The notes under the pieces are model-generated. The model had not been told where the DNA came from. It made no database searches and saw nothing but the letters and a program-made list of their open reading frames with translations. 64,000 bases of DNA from Parasaccharibacter apium (GTDB lineage: Bacteria > Pseudomonadota > Alphaproteobacteria > Acetobacterales > Acetobacteraceae): positions 1-64,000 of the forward strand of contig NZ_MEJG01000001.1 in the NCBI RefSeq assembly GCF_002592045.1. The letters are read 5' to 3'. A program made the translations under genes and the position numbers. Shown piece by piece: positions 8,313 to 18,564 of this stretch; within the stretch, counting starts at the first letter, position 1; every line of letters starts with the position of its first letter.

Positions 8313-9776
8313 ATGAAGTCATCCCTGTGGCGTAAAAAAACTATTACCTCTTCCGTCGAGGCCAGCGGACTAAAACGAGTCTTCGACACATGGCAACTTA
8401 TTGCCATCGGGGTTGGCGTCACTATAGGTGCAGGGCTTTTCTCCCTCACGGGCGTAGCCTCTGGCCTTTATGCTGGCTCGGCTATACCGCTCTCCTTCCT
8501 CATCGCTGGTATTGCCGCCAGTTTTGCAGGCTTATGTTATGCCGAACTCTCTGGCATGATCCCTTCTGGTGGCTCCGCCTACTCCTACGCTTATGCTGCC
8601 TTGGGGGAGGTTGTGGCGTGGGTCATCGGCTGGGATTTAATCTTGGAATATACCGTCAGCACAGCGGCTGTTGCCTCTAGCTGGTCGGGCTATATTGTCT
8701 CCTTCCTCAAGGGCTGGGGAGTCGTCATAGACCCTCGCCTCCTCCACCCGCCCATGACACTTGTTACCCTCCCCGATGGGCAAACAGCGCATGCATGGTT
8801 TAACGCCCCTTGTTTGTTCATCCTCTGGCTTGTCACCTTTATGCTCACCCGTGGGGTGAAGGAATCAGCACGGATGAACGGCCTTGTCGTGGCTATCAAG
8901 TTCTGTGTGCTTGTTGGGATGATTATTGCCGCGCTGCCTCACATCAATATGGCGCATTTTCATCCCTTTATTGCCCCTAATACAGGTCAGTTTGGCATTT
9001 TTGGCTTTAGCGGCGTTATGCGTGCCGCAGGGATGGCCTTCCTCGCTTATATCGGCTTCGACATCGTTTCGACCGCCGCACAAGATACCAAAAACCCGCA
9101 AAAATCCATGCCCTTTGCGATTTTGGGCAGCTTGATTATCTGCACGATTATCTATGTGGCTTTCTCGGCTGTGTTGGTTGGTGTGGTGGATTATCACCGC
9201 TTTGCAAACGACCCGAGCCCCGTTGCCACGGTTATGGATGTCATCAACCTTCCTTGGTTAGGTTTGCTCATTAAGGGAGGGATTTGCCTCGGTTATTTAT
9301 CTGTCCTTTATGGGTTGTTAATGGGCCAAAGCCGTATCCTCCTCGCTATGGCACAAGATGGTTTACTACCCGCCTTCTTCCGCCGTCTTAACCCCAAAAG
9401 CCATACCCCTGTACCCAGCCATATGCTGAGCTTCCTCGTTAGCGGGGCACTCGCTTGCTGCTTACCCATCAATATCCTTGCTGATATGGCCTCTATCGGT
9501 ACGTTAGCGGCCTTCATCATCGTATGCGCGGGCGTTATTGCGCTGCGCTTTAGGGCACCCCATGCCCCACGTACCTTCCGTTTGCCAGGTGGGCCATGGC
9601 TTATCCCCGGCTTAGGCATCCTCTCATGTGGTAGTGTCATGCTCTCCATGAGTCTTGTCACATGGATGCGGTTTATTCTCTGGTTAGCCATTGGTGCCGT
9701 TGTTTATTTCGCTTATAGCATAAAACATAGTCACCTGAGAGTAGGGCACCACCCTACTTCGTCTCATTCTGATTGA
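8313..9776 (+). CDS. APC-superfamily amino-acid permease, tandem copy 2
   Basis: Second of three paralogous permeases (487 residues). It shares the same landmarks: GAGLFSLTGVASG in helix 1, GLCYAELSGMIP, the identical block IGWDLILEYTV, and FLAYIGFDIVSTAAQD. Compared with copy 1, differences cluster in loops and in small residues of helix 1 (GLYAGSA), which could change substrate preference. The 71-base gap to copy 1 holds no obvious terminator, so the three genes may be co-transcribed. The start at 8313 lacks a strong ribosome binding site but matches the N-termini of the neighbours. Confidence 0.93.
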   Translation: MKSSLWRKKTITSSVEASGLKRVFDTWQLIAIGVGVTIGAGLFSLTGVASGLYAGSAIPLSFLIAGIAASFAGLCYAELSGMIPSGGSAYSYAYAALGEVVAWVIGWDLILEYTVSTAAVASSWSGYIVSFLKGWGVVIDPRLLHPPMTLVTLPDGQTAHAWFNAPCLFILWLVTFMLTRGVKESARMNGLVVAIKFCVLVGMIIAALPHINMAHFHPFIAPNTGQFGIFGFSGVMRAAGMAFLAYIGFDIVSTAAQDTKNPQKSMPFAILGSLIICTIIYVAFSAVLVGVVDYHRFANDPSPVATVMDVINLPWLGLLIKGGICLGYLSVLYGLLMGQSRILLAMAQDGLLPAFFRRLNPKSHTPVPSHMLSFLVSGALACCLPINILADMASIGTLAAFIIVCAGVIALRFRAPHAPRTFRLPGGPWLIPGLGILSCGSVMLSMSLVTWMRFILWLAIGAVVYFAYSIKHSHLRVGHHPTSSHSD

Positions 9777-9800
9777 TCTAAACAACGTGGAGCAAGCCTC

Positions 9801-11246
9801 ATGAACAGGCCCTTCTGGCGTACAAAACCAATCGCTCACACCATCACGGCCAAAACAGGGTTACGCCGTGTCTTAGGCTTATGGCAGTTAATTGCCCTTG
9901 GTGTGGGTGTGACTGTAGGGGCCGGTCTGTTCTCGATGACAGGTGTTGCGGCGGGGCAATATGCTGGCCCTGCTGTCACACTCTCCTTCCTCATCGCGGC
10001 CATCGCCTGCGCCTTCGCTGGCCTTTGCTATGCGGAACTCGCTGGAATGATTCCCGAAGGGGGCTCCGCCTATACTTACGCTTATACAGGCATGGGCGAA
10101 GGCATTGCATGGATTATCGGCTGGGATTTAATCCTCGAATATACCGTTAACGCCTCCACCGTTGCCGCCAGCTGGTCGGGCTATTTTGCCGCTCTCCTCC
10201 ACGGGCTAGGCATCCATCTTGATCCCCGTTTCCTCGCCCCAACGGGGGCGGCTGTTATGACGCCCGATGGTCATTTTGTACATGCTTGGTTTAATGCACC
10301 AGCCGTCTTCATCATCTGGGCCGTGACGGCGTTGCTCATGTACGGGACACAAATCTCGAGCAAAATTAACCTCTCTATTGTCATCCTCAAACTCGTTATC
10401 ATTGGTAGCGTTACGGCCGTATGCTTGCCTTATATTAGAGGCACTCACCTCCATCCTTTCATTCCCCCCAATACCGGGCAATTCGGCAATTTTGGTGTTA
10501 GTGGGGTTATGCGCGCAGCAGGGCTTATCTTCTTTGCCTATATTGGGTTTGACATCGTCTCTACCGCAGCGCAGGACAGTAAAAACCCACAACGCAATAT
10601 TCCTTTAAGTATTCTTGGTAGCCTTATAGTCTCCGCTGTCATTTATATGATTTTCTCTTTTGTTATTGTCGGCGTTGTTGATTACCGCGCCATGCTGCAT
10701 GACCCGAACCCTGTATCGACTGTCCTTGATAGTCTTCATATGTCATGGTTCTCTAGTATCATTACATTAGGCATTGCCTTTGGATATATTTCCGTTATTT
10801 ATGGTTTGCTCATGGGGCAGAGCCGTATTTGCCTCTCCATGGCAAAAGATGGCCTCCTCCCCCCTCTCTTCTCAAAACTTAATGAGCGTAGCCGTACACC
10901 GTGGAGCTCCCACATCATCACCGCTATTGTGGCAAGCCTTCTCGCCGCGTGCCTTCCTATTGATATTCTCGGGAAGATGACCTCCATCGGCACGTTATTG
11001 GCGTTCATCATCGTTTGCCTGGGCGTGATGATTCTACGCATTCGCCAGCCTGACGCTGTGCGGCGTTTTCGCACCCCCGGCGGGCCGTTCCTCATTCCCA
11101 TTTTAGGGATTATCTCCTGCGGTGCTGTCATGCTCGCTATGGACCTCATGACATGGATCAGGCTTGTCGTATGGTTGCTAATTGGTATGGGCGTCTATCT
11201 TTGCTACGGGTTGCATCGTAGCCATATTCGTCATTCACACCATTAG
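9801..11246 (+). CDS. APC-superfamily amino-acid permease, tandem copy 3
   Basis: Third of three tandem permeases (481 residues), with GAGLFSMTGVAAG in helix 1, GLCYAELAGMIP, IGWDLILEYTV and FFAYIGFDIVSTAAQD. The ATG at 9801 is preceded by GGAG at a suitable distance and lies 24 bases after the copy 2 stop. Only 23 bases separate it from hemB, so read-through into hemB is likely. Retention of three full-length copies with intact motifs argues that they are used and may have divided substrates among them. Confidence 0.93.
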   Translation: MNRPFWRTKPIAHTITAKTGLRRVLGLWQLIALGVGVTVGAGLFSMTGVAAGQYAGPAVTLSFLIAAIACAFAGLCYAELAGMIPEGGSAYTYAYTGMGEGIAWIIGWDLILEYTVNASTVAASWSGYFAALLHGLGIHLDPRFLAPTGAAVMTPDGHFVHAWFNAPAVFIIWAVTALLMYGTQISSKINLSIVILKLVIIGSVTAVCLPYIRGTHLHPFIPPNTGQFGNFGVSGVMRAAGLIFFAYIGFDIVSTAAQDSKNPQRNIPLSILGSLIVSAVIYMIFSFVIVGVVDYRAMLHDPNPVSTVLDSLHMSWFSSIITLGIAFGYISVIYGLLMGQSRICLSMAKDGLLPPLFSKLNERSRTPWSSHIITAIVASLLAACLPIDILGKMTSIGTLLAFIIVCLGVMILRIRQPDAVRRFRTPGGPFLIPILGIISCGAVMLAMDLMTWIRLVVWLLIGMGVYLCYGLHRSHIRHSHH

Positions 11247-11254
11247 GAAGATAA

Positions 11255-12653
<1,399 letters not shown>

Positions 12654-12659
12654 AGCATC

Positions 12660-12694
12660 AAAAAAGCCTCACCGAATTACTTCAATGAGGCTTT
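12660..12694 (-). terminator. Intrinsic terminator, mainly for the minus-strand gene
   Basis: AAAGCCTCA (12663-12671) pairs with TGAGGCTTT (12686-12694) across a 14-base loop. On the minus strand the stem is followed by a run of T, as expected for termination of the small secreted-protein gene. The shorter T stretch on the plus strand could also stop the hemB-yraN transcript. Confidence 0.75.
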
Positions 12695-12727
12695 AGAGCG
12701 GATCACACGGCGGTAGAAAAGAAAATT

Positions 12728-13030
12728 TTACCCACGCCGATGATGAAGATTCCTATGATGCTTCACAACGACATGACTGTAATAAGAGACGTTACGCACT
12801 GTCGCACCATTATGATGCCGGCTAGACGCCAAACGAACCCCTGTAGCACGACCATGAGATAGATGACGGACCGCATGATGAAATGCCGAAGGCGGCGCAA
12901 TAAGAGCATCAAAGGTTAGTTTACTTGCCTCATGCTCAGTCAACACACGCTCAGCATGAGCCGGAGCTACAGCCAACCCTGCCAACCCAAAGAGCCCTAA
13001 AATAGCGCCCCCTTTTCGGGATTTCTTCAT
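12728..13030 (-). CDS. Small His/Arg-rich secreted protein, unknown function
   Basis: 100 residues starting MKKSRKGG with a hydrophobic segment and a signal-peptidase site after APAHA (about residue 26). The mature part of about 74 residues is rich in His and Arg, with FHHAVRHLSHGRA, SSRHHNG and the C-terminal KHHRNLHHRRG, and has no cysteine. Metal or polyanion binding is possible but unproven. GAGGGCGGAAC directly precedes the ATG. It is a stand-alone gene between a terminator and the glutaredoxin gene; a TTGACA-like -35 element lies upstream on the minus strand near 13110. No family recognised. Confidence 0.75.
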   Translation of the reverse strand: MKKSRKGGAILGLFGLAGLAVAPAHAERVLTEHEASKLTFDALIAPPSAFHHAVRHLSHGRATGVRLASSRHHNGATVRNVSYYSHVVVKHHRNLHHRRG

Positions 13031-13177
13031 GTTCCGCCCTCTTCTTATATCTCCGCCTTATCCAGCAGAGTCAGCTCTCATACCAAAATGATGGTTACTC
13101 TAATCATGTCAAAAAAAAGAAAAGCAACAAAAACCCGCCTTCCTTAACATTTATTTAGAAAAACCACCTCGTCGCGA

Positions 13178-13513
13178 TCATCCCTCGCTCTTTAGCAACC
13201 CTTTCTCCACGAGTAAGCTTTCCAGCTCACCGCTCTGATACATGTCTGTGACAATATCACAGCCCCCGATAAACTCACCCTTTACATAAAGCTGAGGAAT
13301 TGTCGGCCATTGTGAAAAATCCTTGATCCCTTGCCGAATTGCAGGATTTTCCAAAACATTTTCCGTCTCAAACTCAACGCCAATATGGCTCAGAATCTGC
13401 ACAACACGCGCAGAGAAACCACATTGCGGAAACTGCTTATCCCCTTTCATAAAAAGCATGACAGGGTTTTTATCGACTAATGCCTGAATCGTCTGAAAAA
13501 CAGCATCATTCAT
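13178..13513 (-). CDS. grxD: Monothiol (CGFS) glutaredoxin
   Basis: A Grx4-type monothiol glutaredoxin that carries and transfers [2Fe-2S] clusters with glutathione in the cytosol. The single active cysteine is C31 in the CGFS motif (31-34). KGDKQFPQCGFS, WPTIPQLYVKGEFIGGCDI and the TVP-like cis-proline region are all present. The ATG at 13513 has AAGGA seven bases upstream; a GTG at 13531 directly after the bolA stop is less likely. It is the last gene of the purine operon and lies directly behind bolA, its usual functional partner. Confidence 0.96.
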   Translation of the reverse strand: MNDAVFQTIQALVDKNPVMLFMKGDKQFPQCGFSARVVQILSHIGVEFETENVLENPAIRQGIKDFSQWPTIPQLYVKGEFIGGCDIVTDMYQSGELESLLVEKGLLKSEG

Positions 13514-13531
13514 CTTATCTGTCCTTTCCAC

Positions 13532-13762
13532 TCACTCAGGAGCCCGCGTCTTAACGGCCAAAGCATGTAGCTCTGTCCCCACACGATCCCCGAAGGCGTC
13601 ATAAACCAGCTTATGCTGTTTCACCCGTGATAACCCACGGAATACATCACTCACAACCTCACAGGCGAAATGATCTCCATCGCCTGCAAGGTCTTCAACC
13701 ACAATCTGCGCGCCAGGGAAAGCCGTCCGAAGGGTTTTTTCAATCTCTTCCGCTGTCATCAT
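13532..13762 (-). CDS. bolA: BolA-family protein
   Basis: A small protein of the BolA family, which forms [2Fe-2S]-bridged complexes with CGFS glutaredoxins and takes part in iron sensing and Fe-S cluster delivery. About 76 residues; the conserved C-terminal pattern is FRGLSRVKQHKLVYDAFGD, containing the helix-turn-helix-like segment and the invariant-type histidine in VKQHKLVY. I prefer ATG 13762, which has GAGAGG six bases upstream; ATG 13786 would overlap purL. The stop is followed within about 20 bases by grxD. Confidence 0.93.
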   Translation of the reverse strand: MMTAEEIEKTLRTAFPGAQIVVEDLAGDGDHFACEVVSDVFRGLSRVKQHKLVYDAFGDRVGTELHALAVKTRAPE

Positions 13763-13772
13763 GGCAAGCCTC

Positions 13773-16016
13773 TCAGGATATTTCATCTAAATGCACAACC
13801 GGCGCATCATCCCGCATATCCCCCATAAAGCGCGGGAAGAAAGACGCATGCAGCTCTCTCAAATGCGAAATTGACACTGAGACATCCGCACCAATCTTCA
13901 ACGCATCGCCGCCTATACGTCCCAAACGATGAACAGGAATCCCCCGCGCTTGAGCCGTCTTTATCACAGAATCGGGCTGTGTCGTTACTAAAACATAACG
14001 CGCCTGGTCTTCCCCAAACCAATAAGCATGAGCAGCTACATCCGTAGGAGGCGCAACAAGAGTACAGCCTACCCCACCGGCCATAGCCATCTCAGCCACA
14101 GCAAGAAGTAAACCACCATCGGAAAGATCATGACAAGCTGTTACGGAGCCTTCTTGAATAAGGCCGCGTACAAAATCGCCATTCCGCCGCTCGGCTTCAA
14201 AATTAATCGCAGGAGGCGCACCTTCCTCACGATTGAGAATTTCCTTCAACCATAAAGACTGCCCGAGCGTGCCTTCCGTCTCCCCAATGAGGAGAATCTC
14301 TCCTGCGTCTGGGAAGGCAAGACCAACAGCTTTATGCACATCCTCCAGCACACCAACGCCACCAATCACAGGGGCAGGTTGAATGGCTGTGACGCTCCCA
14401 TCATCACCACGCGTCTCGTTATAAAGAGAGACATTCCCGCTAACGACAGGGAAGTCCAACGCGCGCCCAGCATCGCCGATACCTTTTACAGCCTCGACAA
14501 ACTGCGCCATGATGCGTGGATTTTCTGGGCTGGCGAAATTAAGATTATCCGTCATCGCCAAAGGCTTTGCCCCAGTGGCAGTTATATTACGCCACACTTC
14601 CACCACAGCTTGCGCACCACCAATATAAGGGTCCGCCTGCCCATAACGCGGGGTGCAATCGGTCGTCATTGCGAGGCCACGATTCGTTCCCTCGACCCGT
14701 ACAATCGCCGCATCAGCCCCACCGGGGCGTTTTACTGTCTGGCCGCCTACGCCGCTATCATACTGATTCCAAATCCATGCACGAGACGCCCCATTTCCGC
14801 TAGCCACAAGGCGGCATAAGGCCATCTTTATTCCACATGGATCAGCAGGCACAGGAAGTGGAGGCTGACGTTCATACGCGACCGTGGGACGGTCATAAAT
14901 CGGGGCTTCATCAGCTAAGGGGCCCAGTGGGATATCAGCTTCTACAACCCCTTTATGCCGCACCGTAATCCGACCACTATCTGTCAGCTTACCGACAATC
15001 GCAAAATCTAACTCCCACTTCTCAAATATCTTGCGGGCTTCCTCTGTCCGATCAGGCCGCAGCACCATCAGCATACGTTCCTGACTTTCAGAGAGCATCA
15101 TCTCATAAGCCTGCATATGCGTTTCACGCTGGGGCACATGGTCTAGGTCTAGGTCAATCCCAACCCCACCCTTACTGGCCATTTCCACCGCAGAAGAGGT
15201 CAAACCTGCTGCCCCCATATCCTGAATGGAAATCACAGCATCCGTTGCCATGAGCTCCAAACAAGCCTCAAGCAACAATTTCTCTGTGAAGGGGTCCCCA
15301 ACTTGGACAGTCGGCCTTTTAGAGCTGGATTCGGAATCGAACTCCGCGGAGGACATCGTCGCCCCATGGATGCCATCACGTCCTGTTTTAGACCCGACAT
15401 AAACAACAGGGTTCCCCACCCCCGCCGCAGCGGAGAGGAAGATACGATCTTGCCGAGCCAAACCAACGGTCATGGCATTAACAAGTGGGTTGCAGTTATA
15501 GGAATGATGGAAGTTTACCTCGCCCCCAACGGTTGGCACCCCCATGCAATTGCCATAACCGCCAATGCCGCGCACCACACCATCCACAACGCGCTTTGTG
15601 TCTTTATGGGAGGGGTCGCCAAAACGTAGGGCATTCAAATTCGCAATAGGGCGCGCGCCCATTGTGAAAACATCACGCAGGATGCCCCCAACCCCTGTCG
15701 CTGCCCCTTGATATGGCTCGATAAACGAAGGATGGTTATGGCTCTCCATCTTAAATACAGCCGCCAAGCCATCCCCAATATCAATAACCCCGGCATTTTC
15801 ACCAGGACCATGAATAACCCAGGGGGCCTTAGTCGGAAGCGTTTTAAGATGTAAACGTGACGATTTATAAGAACAATGCTCCGACCACATAACAGAAAAA
15901 ATGCCAAGCTCCGTAAGGCTTGGCGTGCGTCCCATAATGGTCAGTACCTTCTCATACTCATCATCTTTAAGACCAAAAGAGCGCGCTAGATCAAGGTCAA
16001 CAGATGCAGCTGTCAT
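13773..16016 (-). CDS. purL: Phosphoribosylformylglycinamidine synthase subunit PurL (small form)
   Basis: The catalytic ATP-dependent subunit of FGAM synthase, step four of purine synthesis. At 747 residues it is the small PurL that needs separate PurS and PurQ, both encoded just upstream. Visible features are [12 protein letters not shown] near residue 43, [13 protein letters not shown], the nucleotide-binding stretch [25 protein letters not shown] (cited in part), and [16 protein letters not shown]. Its ATG overlaps the purQ stop in a TGATG junction, so the two are translationally coupled. The 3' end approaches bolA. Confidence 0.98.
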   Translation of the reverse strand: MTAASVDLDLARSFGLKDDEYEKVLTIMGRTPSLTELGIFSVMWSEHCSYKSSRLHLKTLPTKAPWVIHGPGENAGVIDIGDGLAAVFKMESHNHPSFIEPYQGAATGVGGILRDVFTMGARPIANLNALRFGDPSHKDTKRVVDGVVRGIGGYGNCMGVPTVGGEVNFHHSYNCNPLVNAMTVGLARQDRIFLSAAAGVGNPVVYVGSKTGRDGIHGATMSSAEFDSESSSKRPTVQVGDPFTEKLLLEACLELMATDAVISIQDMGAAGLTSSAVEMASKGGVGIDLDLDHVPQRETHMQAYEMMLSESQERMLMVLRPDRTEEARKIFEKWELDFAIVGKLTDSGRITVRHKGVVEADIPLGPLADEAPIYDRPTVAYERQPPLPVPADPCGIKMALCRLVASGNGASRAWIWNQYDSGVGGQTVKRPGGADAAIVRVEGTNRGLAMTTDCTPRYGQADPYIGGAQAVVEVWRNITATGAKPLAMTDNLNFASPENPRIMAQFVEAVKGIGDAGRALDFPVVSGNVSLYNETRGDDGSVTAIQPAPVIGGVGVLEDVHKAVGLAFPDAGEILLIGETEGTLGQSLWLKEILNREEGAPPAINFEAERRNGDFVRGLIQEGSVTACHDLSDGGLLLAVAEMAMAGGVGCTLVAPPTDVAAHAYWFGEDQARYVLVTTQPDSVIKTAQARGIPVHRLGRIGGDALKIGADVSVSISHLRELHASFFPRFMGDMRDDAPVVHLDEIS

Positions 16017-16714
16017 CAGCCCAGAGCCTCCAAAATCCCACTAAACAGGGGTAAACCATCTGTCCCGCCCAAAATCTCTTCTGTCAGATTTTCTGGATGC
16101 GGCATTAACCCACATACACGACGATTCTCGCTCAAAACCCCGGCGATAGAACGAGCACTCCCATTCATGTTGATATGCTCGTCATCATCTTTCACACGAC
16201 CCGCAGCATCACAATAACGAAACGCCACACGTCCCTCACCCTCTAGCCGGTCCAAGACATCCCGGCTTGCTGTGTAATTGCCATCCCCATGCGCTAACGG
16301 CGCACGAAAAACTGCACCGCTCTTCCATCCTGCGGTAAAAACACTATCGCGCCCTTCCACCTTGAGATGACAATCCTGCGCTAAAAAACGCATCCCAGCA
16401 TTACGCAACAAAGCCCCGGGGAGCATTTGTGCCTCTGTTAAAAGCTGAAAACCGTTGCACACACCCAGGACATAGCCGCCTTTTTCCGCAAACTGACGGA
16501 CAGCCCGCATAATAGGAGAATGTGCCGCCATAGCCCCGCTACGCAAATAGTCGCCAAAGCTAAAGCCCCCTGGCAGGACGATTAAATCGAACCCATCAAC
16601 ATTGTCTTGCTGATGCCAGAGCATTTCTGGCGCCTGCCCAGAAGCCACCTGAAACGCTTGTGCCATATCCCGTTCACGATTCGTGCCAGGAAAAACGACT
16701 ATACCTATTTTCAT
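16016..16714 (-). CDS. purQ: Phosphoribosylformylglycinamidine synthase subunit PurQ (glutaminase)
   Basis: The class I glutamine amidotransferase subunit that supplies ammonia to PurL. 232 residues with the nucleophile cysteine in [12 protein letters not shown] (near residue 95) and the His/Glu of the triad in [11 protein letters not shown] near the C-terminus. The N-terminal [13 protein letters not shown] is typical. Its ATG overlaps the stop of the preceding Rap1a-like gene (ATGA) and its own stop overlaps purL (TGATG). Confidence 0.98.
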   Translation of the reverse strand: MKIGIVVFPGTNRERDMAQAFQVASGQAPEMLWHQQDNVDGFDLIVLPGGFSFGDYLRSGAMAAHSPIMRAVRQFAEKGGYVLGVCNGFQLLTEAQMLPGALLRNAGMRFLAQDCHLKVEGRDSVFTAGWKSGAVFRAPLAHGDGNYTASRDVLDRLEGEGRVAFRYCDAAGRVKDDDEHINMNGSARSIAGVLSENRRVCGLMPHPENLTEEILGGTDGLPLFSGILEALG

Positions 16715-17448
16715 CTGTTATCCCCTGCCGAAATGGCAGAATAGCAAGGATAGTTATCATGAAACGCGCGATAAATACCACGACCAGCAGGCTCATCCAA
16801 CGCATCTTCATGCCCCGCATACCAGCCAACGATGAGCGAGCGTAGCTGTGCCATTCTGATTTCTTTAGGGACACAAAAAGCAAGTGGCTTATGAGCGCCT
16901 TCCACGGTCGAAAAATTCCGCGACCAGATTTCACTATCCATAGTCCCAGCAAGATAGCCATTACAGGCAGGCAGGCCGGCATCATGACTACATAACGCCA
17001 CCAATCCCTTGCCAGGCAGAGAGGAAATACGCTGCGCTTGCGCCCGCTTCTCAGAATACAACCCAGCAACACCAGAAGGGCACGTATAGTTATCATGCAA
17101 CGCCTGGAACACGCCACGCCCTGCGGGCTGTGTAAGAGCGACATCATGCCCGGCTAACCACCCTACCACTAAGGAGCGAATCTGCACCCCTTTAACCTGC
17201 GCTGGGATACAAAAAGCAGGCGACGGGGCAGAACCCAGCAACAAGCCAAAGCTCTGTGACCATGAGGCACCATCTGTGATACCGGCAAGGTAGGCACTAC
17301 ACGCTGCAAAACGCGACTGTTTTGCACAGCTCCGTGCCAATTCCTCGCCCGAAACTGTGGAGATACGTTGCGCCTGGGCCGTATGCCCTGCCAACAAGGA
17401 GACAATCCCTAGGGCTAAAATAAACCCCATATTACGGATGAATGTCAC
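16711..17448 (-). CDS. Secreted protein with two Rap1a/Tai-like repeats, inside the purine operon
   Basis: 245 residues: a signal peptide (1-26, cleaved after AQA) and two homologous units. The cysteines sit at 41, 50, 80 and 123 in unit 1 and at 153, 162, 192 and 235 in unit 2, an identical spacing of 9, 30 and 43 with an offset of 112. Both units carry C-x8-C..YLAG, then CxP followed by a QxRSLxVGW helix, GH, PAGRG and a final NYxC. This pattern resembles the Rap1a/Tai immunity family (periplasmic, disulphide-bonded); that assignment is from memory. Even AQAQRIS is repeated (24-30 and 136-142). A GTG start with GGAGG upstream overlaps the purS stop by 4 bases, and the stop overlaps purQ by 4. 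No purine role is evident. Confidence 0.85.
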   Translation of the reverse strand: MTFIRNMGFILALGIVSLLAGHTAQAQRISTVSGEELARSCAKQSRFAACSAYLAGITDGASWSQSFGLLLGSAPSPAFCIPAQVKGVQIRSLVVGWLAGHDVALTQPAGRGVFQALHDNYTCPSGVAGLYSEKRAQAQRISSLPGKGLVALCSHDAGLPACNGYLAGTMDSEIWSRNFSTVEGAHKPLAFCVPKEIRMAQLRSLIVGWYAGHEDALDEPAGRGIYRAFHDNYPCYSAISAGDNR

Positions 17449-17687
17449 GCACTTACCTCCACATAAAAATCTTCAATCACTTCGTTAGCCAACAGAGCGC
17501 GAGCCATTTTCTCACCCTGTTTTTTTGCCTCTTCTGCCTCAGTTGTTTTTATGTGCAGGTCAACCACACGGCTGATCCGCACATCTGAAGCATTATTAAA
17601 ACCGAGAGAATGCAAAGCGTGCTCCACCGCTTTTCCTTGCGGATCCAAGACGCCTTTTTTCAGATAAACGAAAACTCTGACCTTCAC
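17445..17687 (-). CDS. purS: Phosphoribosylformylglycinamidine synthase subunit PurS
   Basis: An 80-residue accessory subunit that bridges PurL and PurQ and helps form the ammonia channel. It reads [18 protein letters not shown], then [10 protein letters not shown] and [11 protein letters not shown], all typical of PurS. The start is GTG with GGAGG seven bases upstream, overlapping the purC stop by four bases (GTGA), so PurS is coupled to PurC translation. Confidence 0.96.
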   Translation of the reverse strand: MKVRVFVYLKKGVLDPQGKAVEHALHSLGFNNASDVRISRVVDLHIKTTEAEEAKKQGEKMARALLANEVIEDFYVEVSA

Positions 17688-18448
17688 TGCACACCCTCCG
17701 TAGATACGCTCTCTGTTTGCCCGTTCTCTGGCAAAATACCAAGACGGCGAGCCACCTCCTGATAGGCCTCACCAACGCCACCCATATCCCGGCGGAAACG
17801 GTCTTTATCCATTTTTTCCTGCGTTTGACTATCCCAAAGGCGACAATTATCTGGTGAAATCTCATCGGCCAAAACGATGCGCATCTCATCATCTTGCCAA
17901 AGACGACCAAATTCCAGCTTAAAATCTACCAATGTGATCCCTACACCTGTAAATAATCCACATAGAAAATCATTCACCCTTAAGGCCAACGCTTGTATCT
18001 CCTCCAGTTCTTGAGGATGAGCCCAGCCAAAGGTGATAATATGTTCCTCAGAGATGAGAGGATCATTTAAGGCGTCATTTTTATAGTAATATTCTACCAA
18101 AGTACGCGGTAGACGCTCCCCCTCTGGCAAACCAAAACGCTTCGAGAGAGAGCCTGCTACGACATTCCGCACGACAACTTCTAGCGGAATAATCTCAACC
18201 TCTCGGACGAGCTGTTCCCGCATATTTAAACTACGGATGAAGTGCGTTGGAATGCCCATCGCTCCAAGGCGCAACATTAAATACTCGCTAATGCGGTTAT
18301 TCAGGACGCCTTTACCAGTAATAATGCCGCTTTTAGCACCATTTCCAGCCGTTGCATCATCTTTGAAATACTGAACCACTGTTCCTGGCTCAGGCCCTTC
18401 AAAGATAATTTTGGCTTTTCCTTCATAAATCTGCCGACGGCGAGCCAT
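17684..18448 (-). CDS. purC: Phosphoribosylaminoimidazole-succinocarboxamide synthase (SAICAR synthase)
   Basis: Joins aspartate to CAIR in purine synthesis. 254 residues with the N-terminal [24 protein letters not shown] (cited in part), [26 protein letters not shown], and the [13 protein letters not shown] motif. GAAGAGG lies just before the ATG. It starts the tightly overlapping set purC-purS-X-purQ-purL. The 116 bases up to purB hold no gene I can see. Confidence 0.98.
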   Translation of the reverse strand: MARRRQIYEGKAKIIFEGPEPGTVVQYFKDDATAGNGAKSGIITGKGVLNNRISEYLMLRLGAMGIPTHFIRSLNMREQLVREVEIIPLEVVVRNVVAGSLSKRFGLPEGERLPRTLVEYYYKNDALNDPLISEEHIITFGWAHPQELEEIQALALRVNDFLCGLFTGVGITLVDFKLEFGRLWQDDEMRIVLADEISPDNCRLWDSQTQEKMDKDRFRRDMGGVGEAYQEVARRLGILPENGQTESVSTEGVQ

Positions 18449-18564
18449 GCCTCTTCATCCTTACGTAATGGGCCTATAATAAAGCCATTTCGGCCCCCTA
18501 TATCACAAGAAATACCCTTATACGAGCCTCGCCCTTAAATTGAGGCTCTCTCCATAACATCCCC

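Noticed and set aside
6793-11246. A transposon or recent horizontal transfer behind the permease triplet
   Set aside because: No terminal repeats or transposase, and base composition looks like that of the neighbours; simple tandem duplication is enough.
14334-14819. Long open frame of 161 codons opposite purL
   Set aside because: Antisense shadow of a conserved gene, with no recognisable domain.
16711-17448. A type VI secretion effector-immunity pair
   Set aside because: Only the Rap1a/Tai-like protein is present; no effector or T6SS gene is visible, and the gene is locked into the purine operon.
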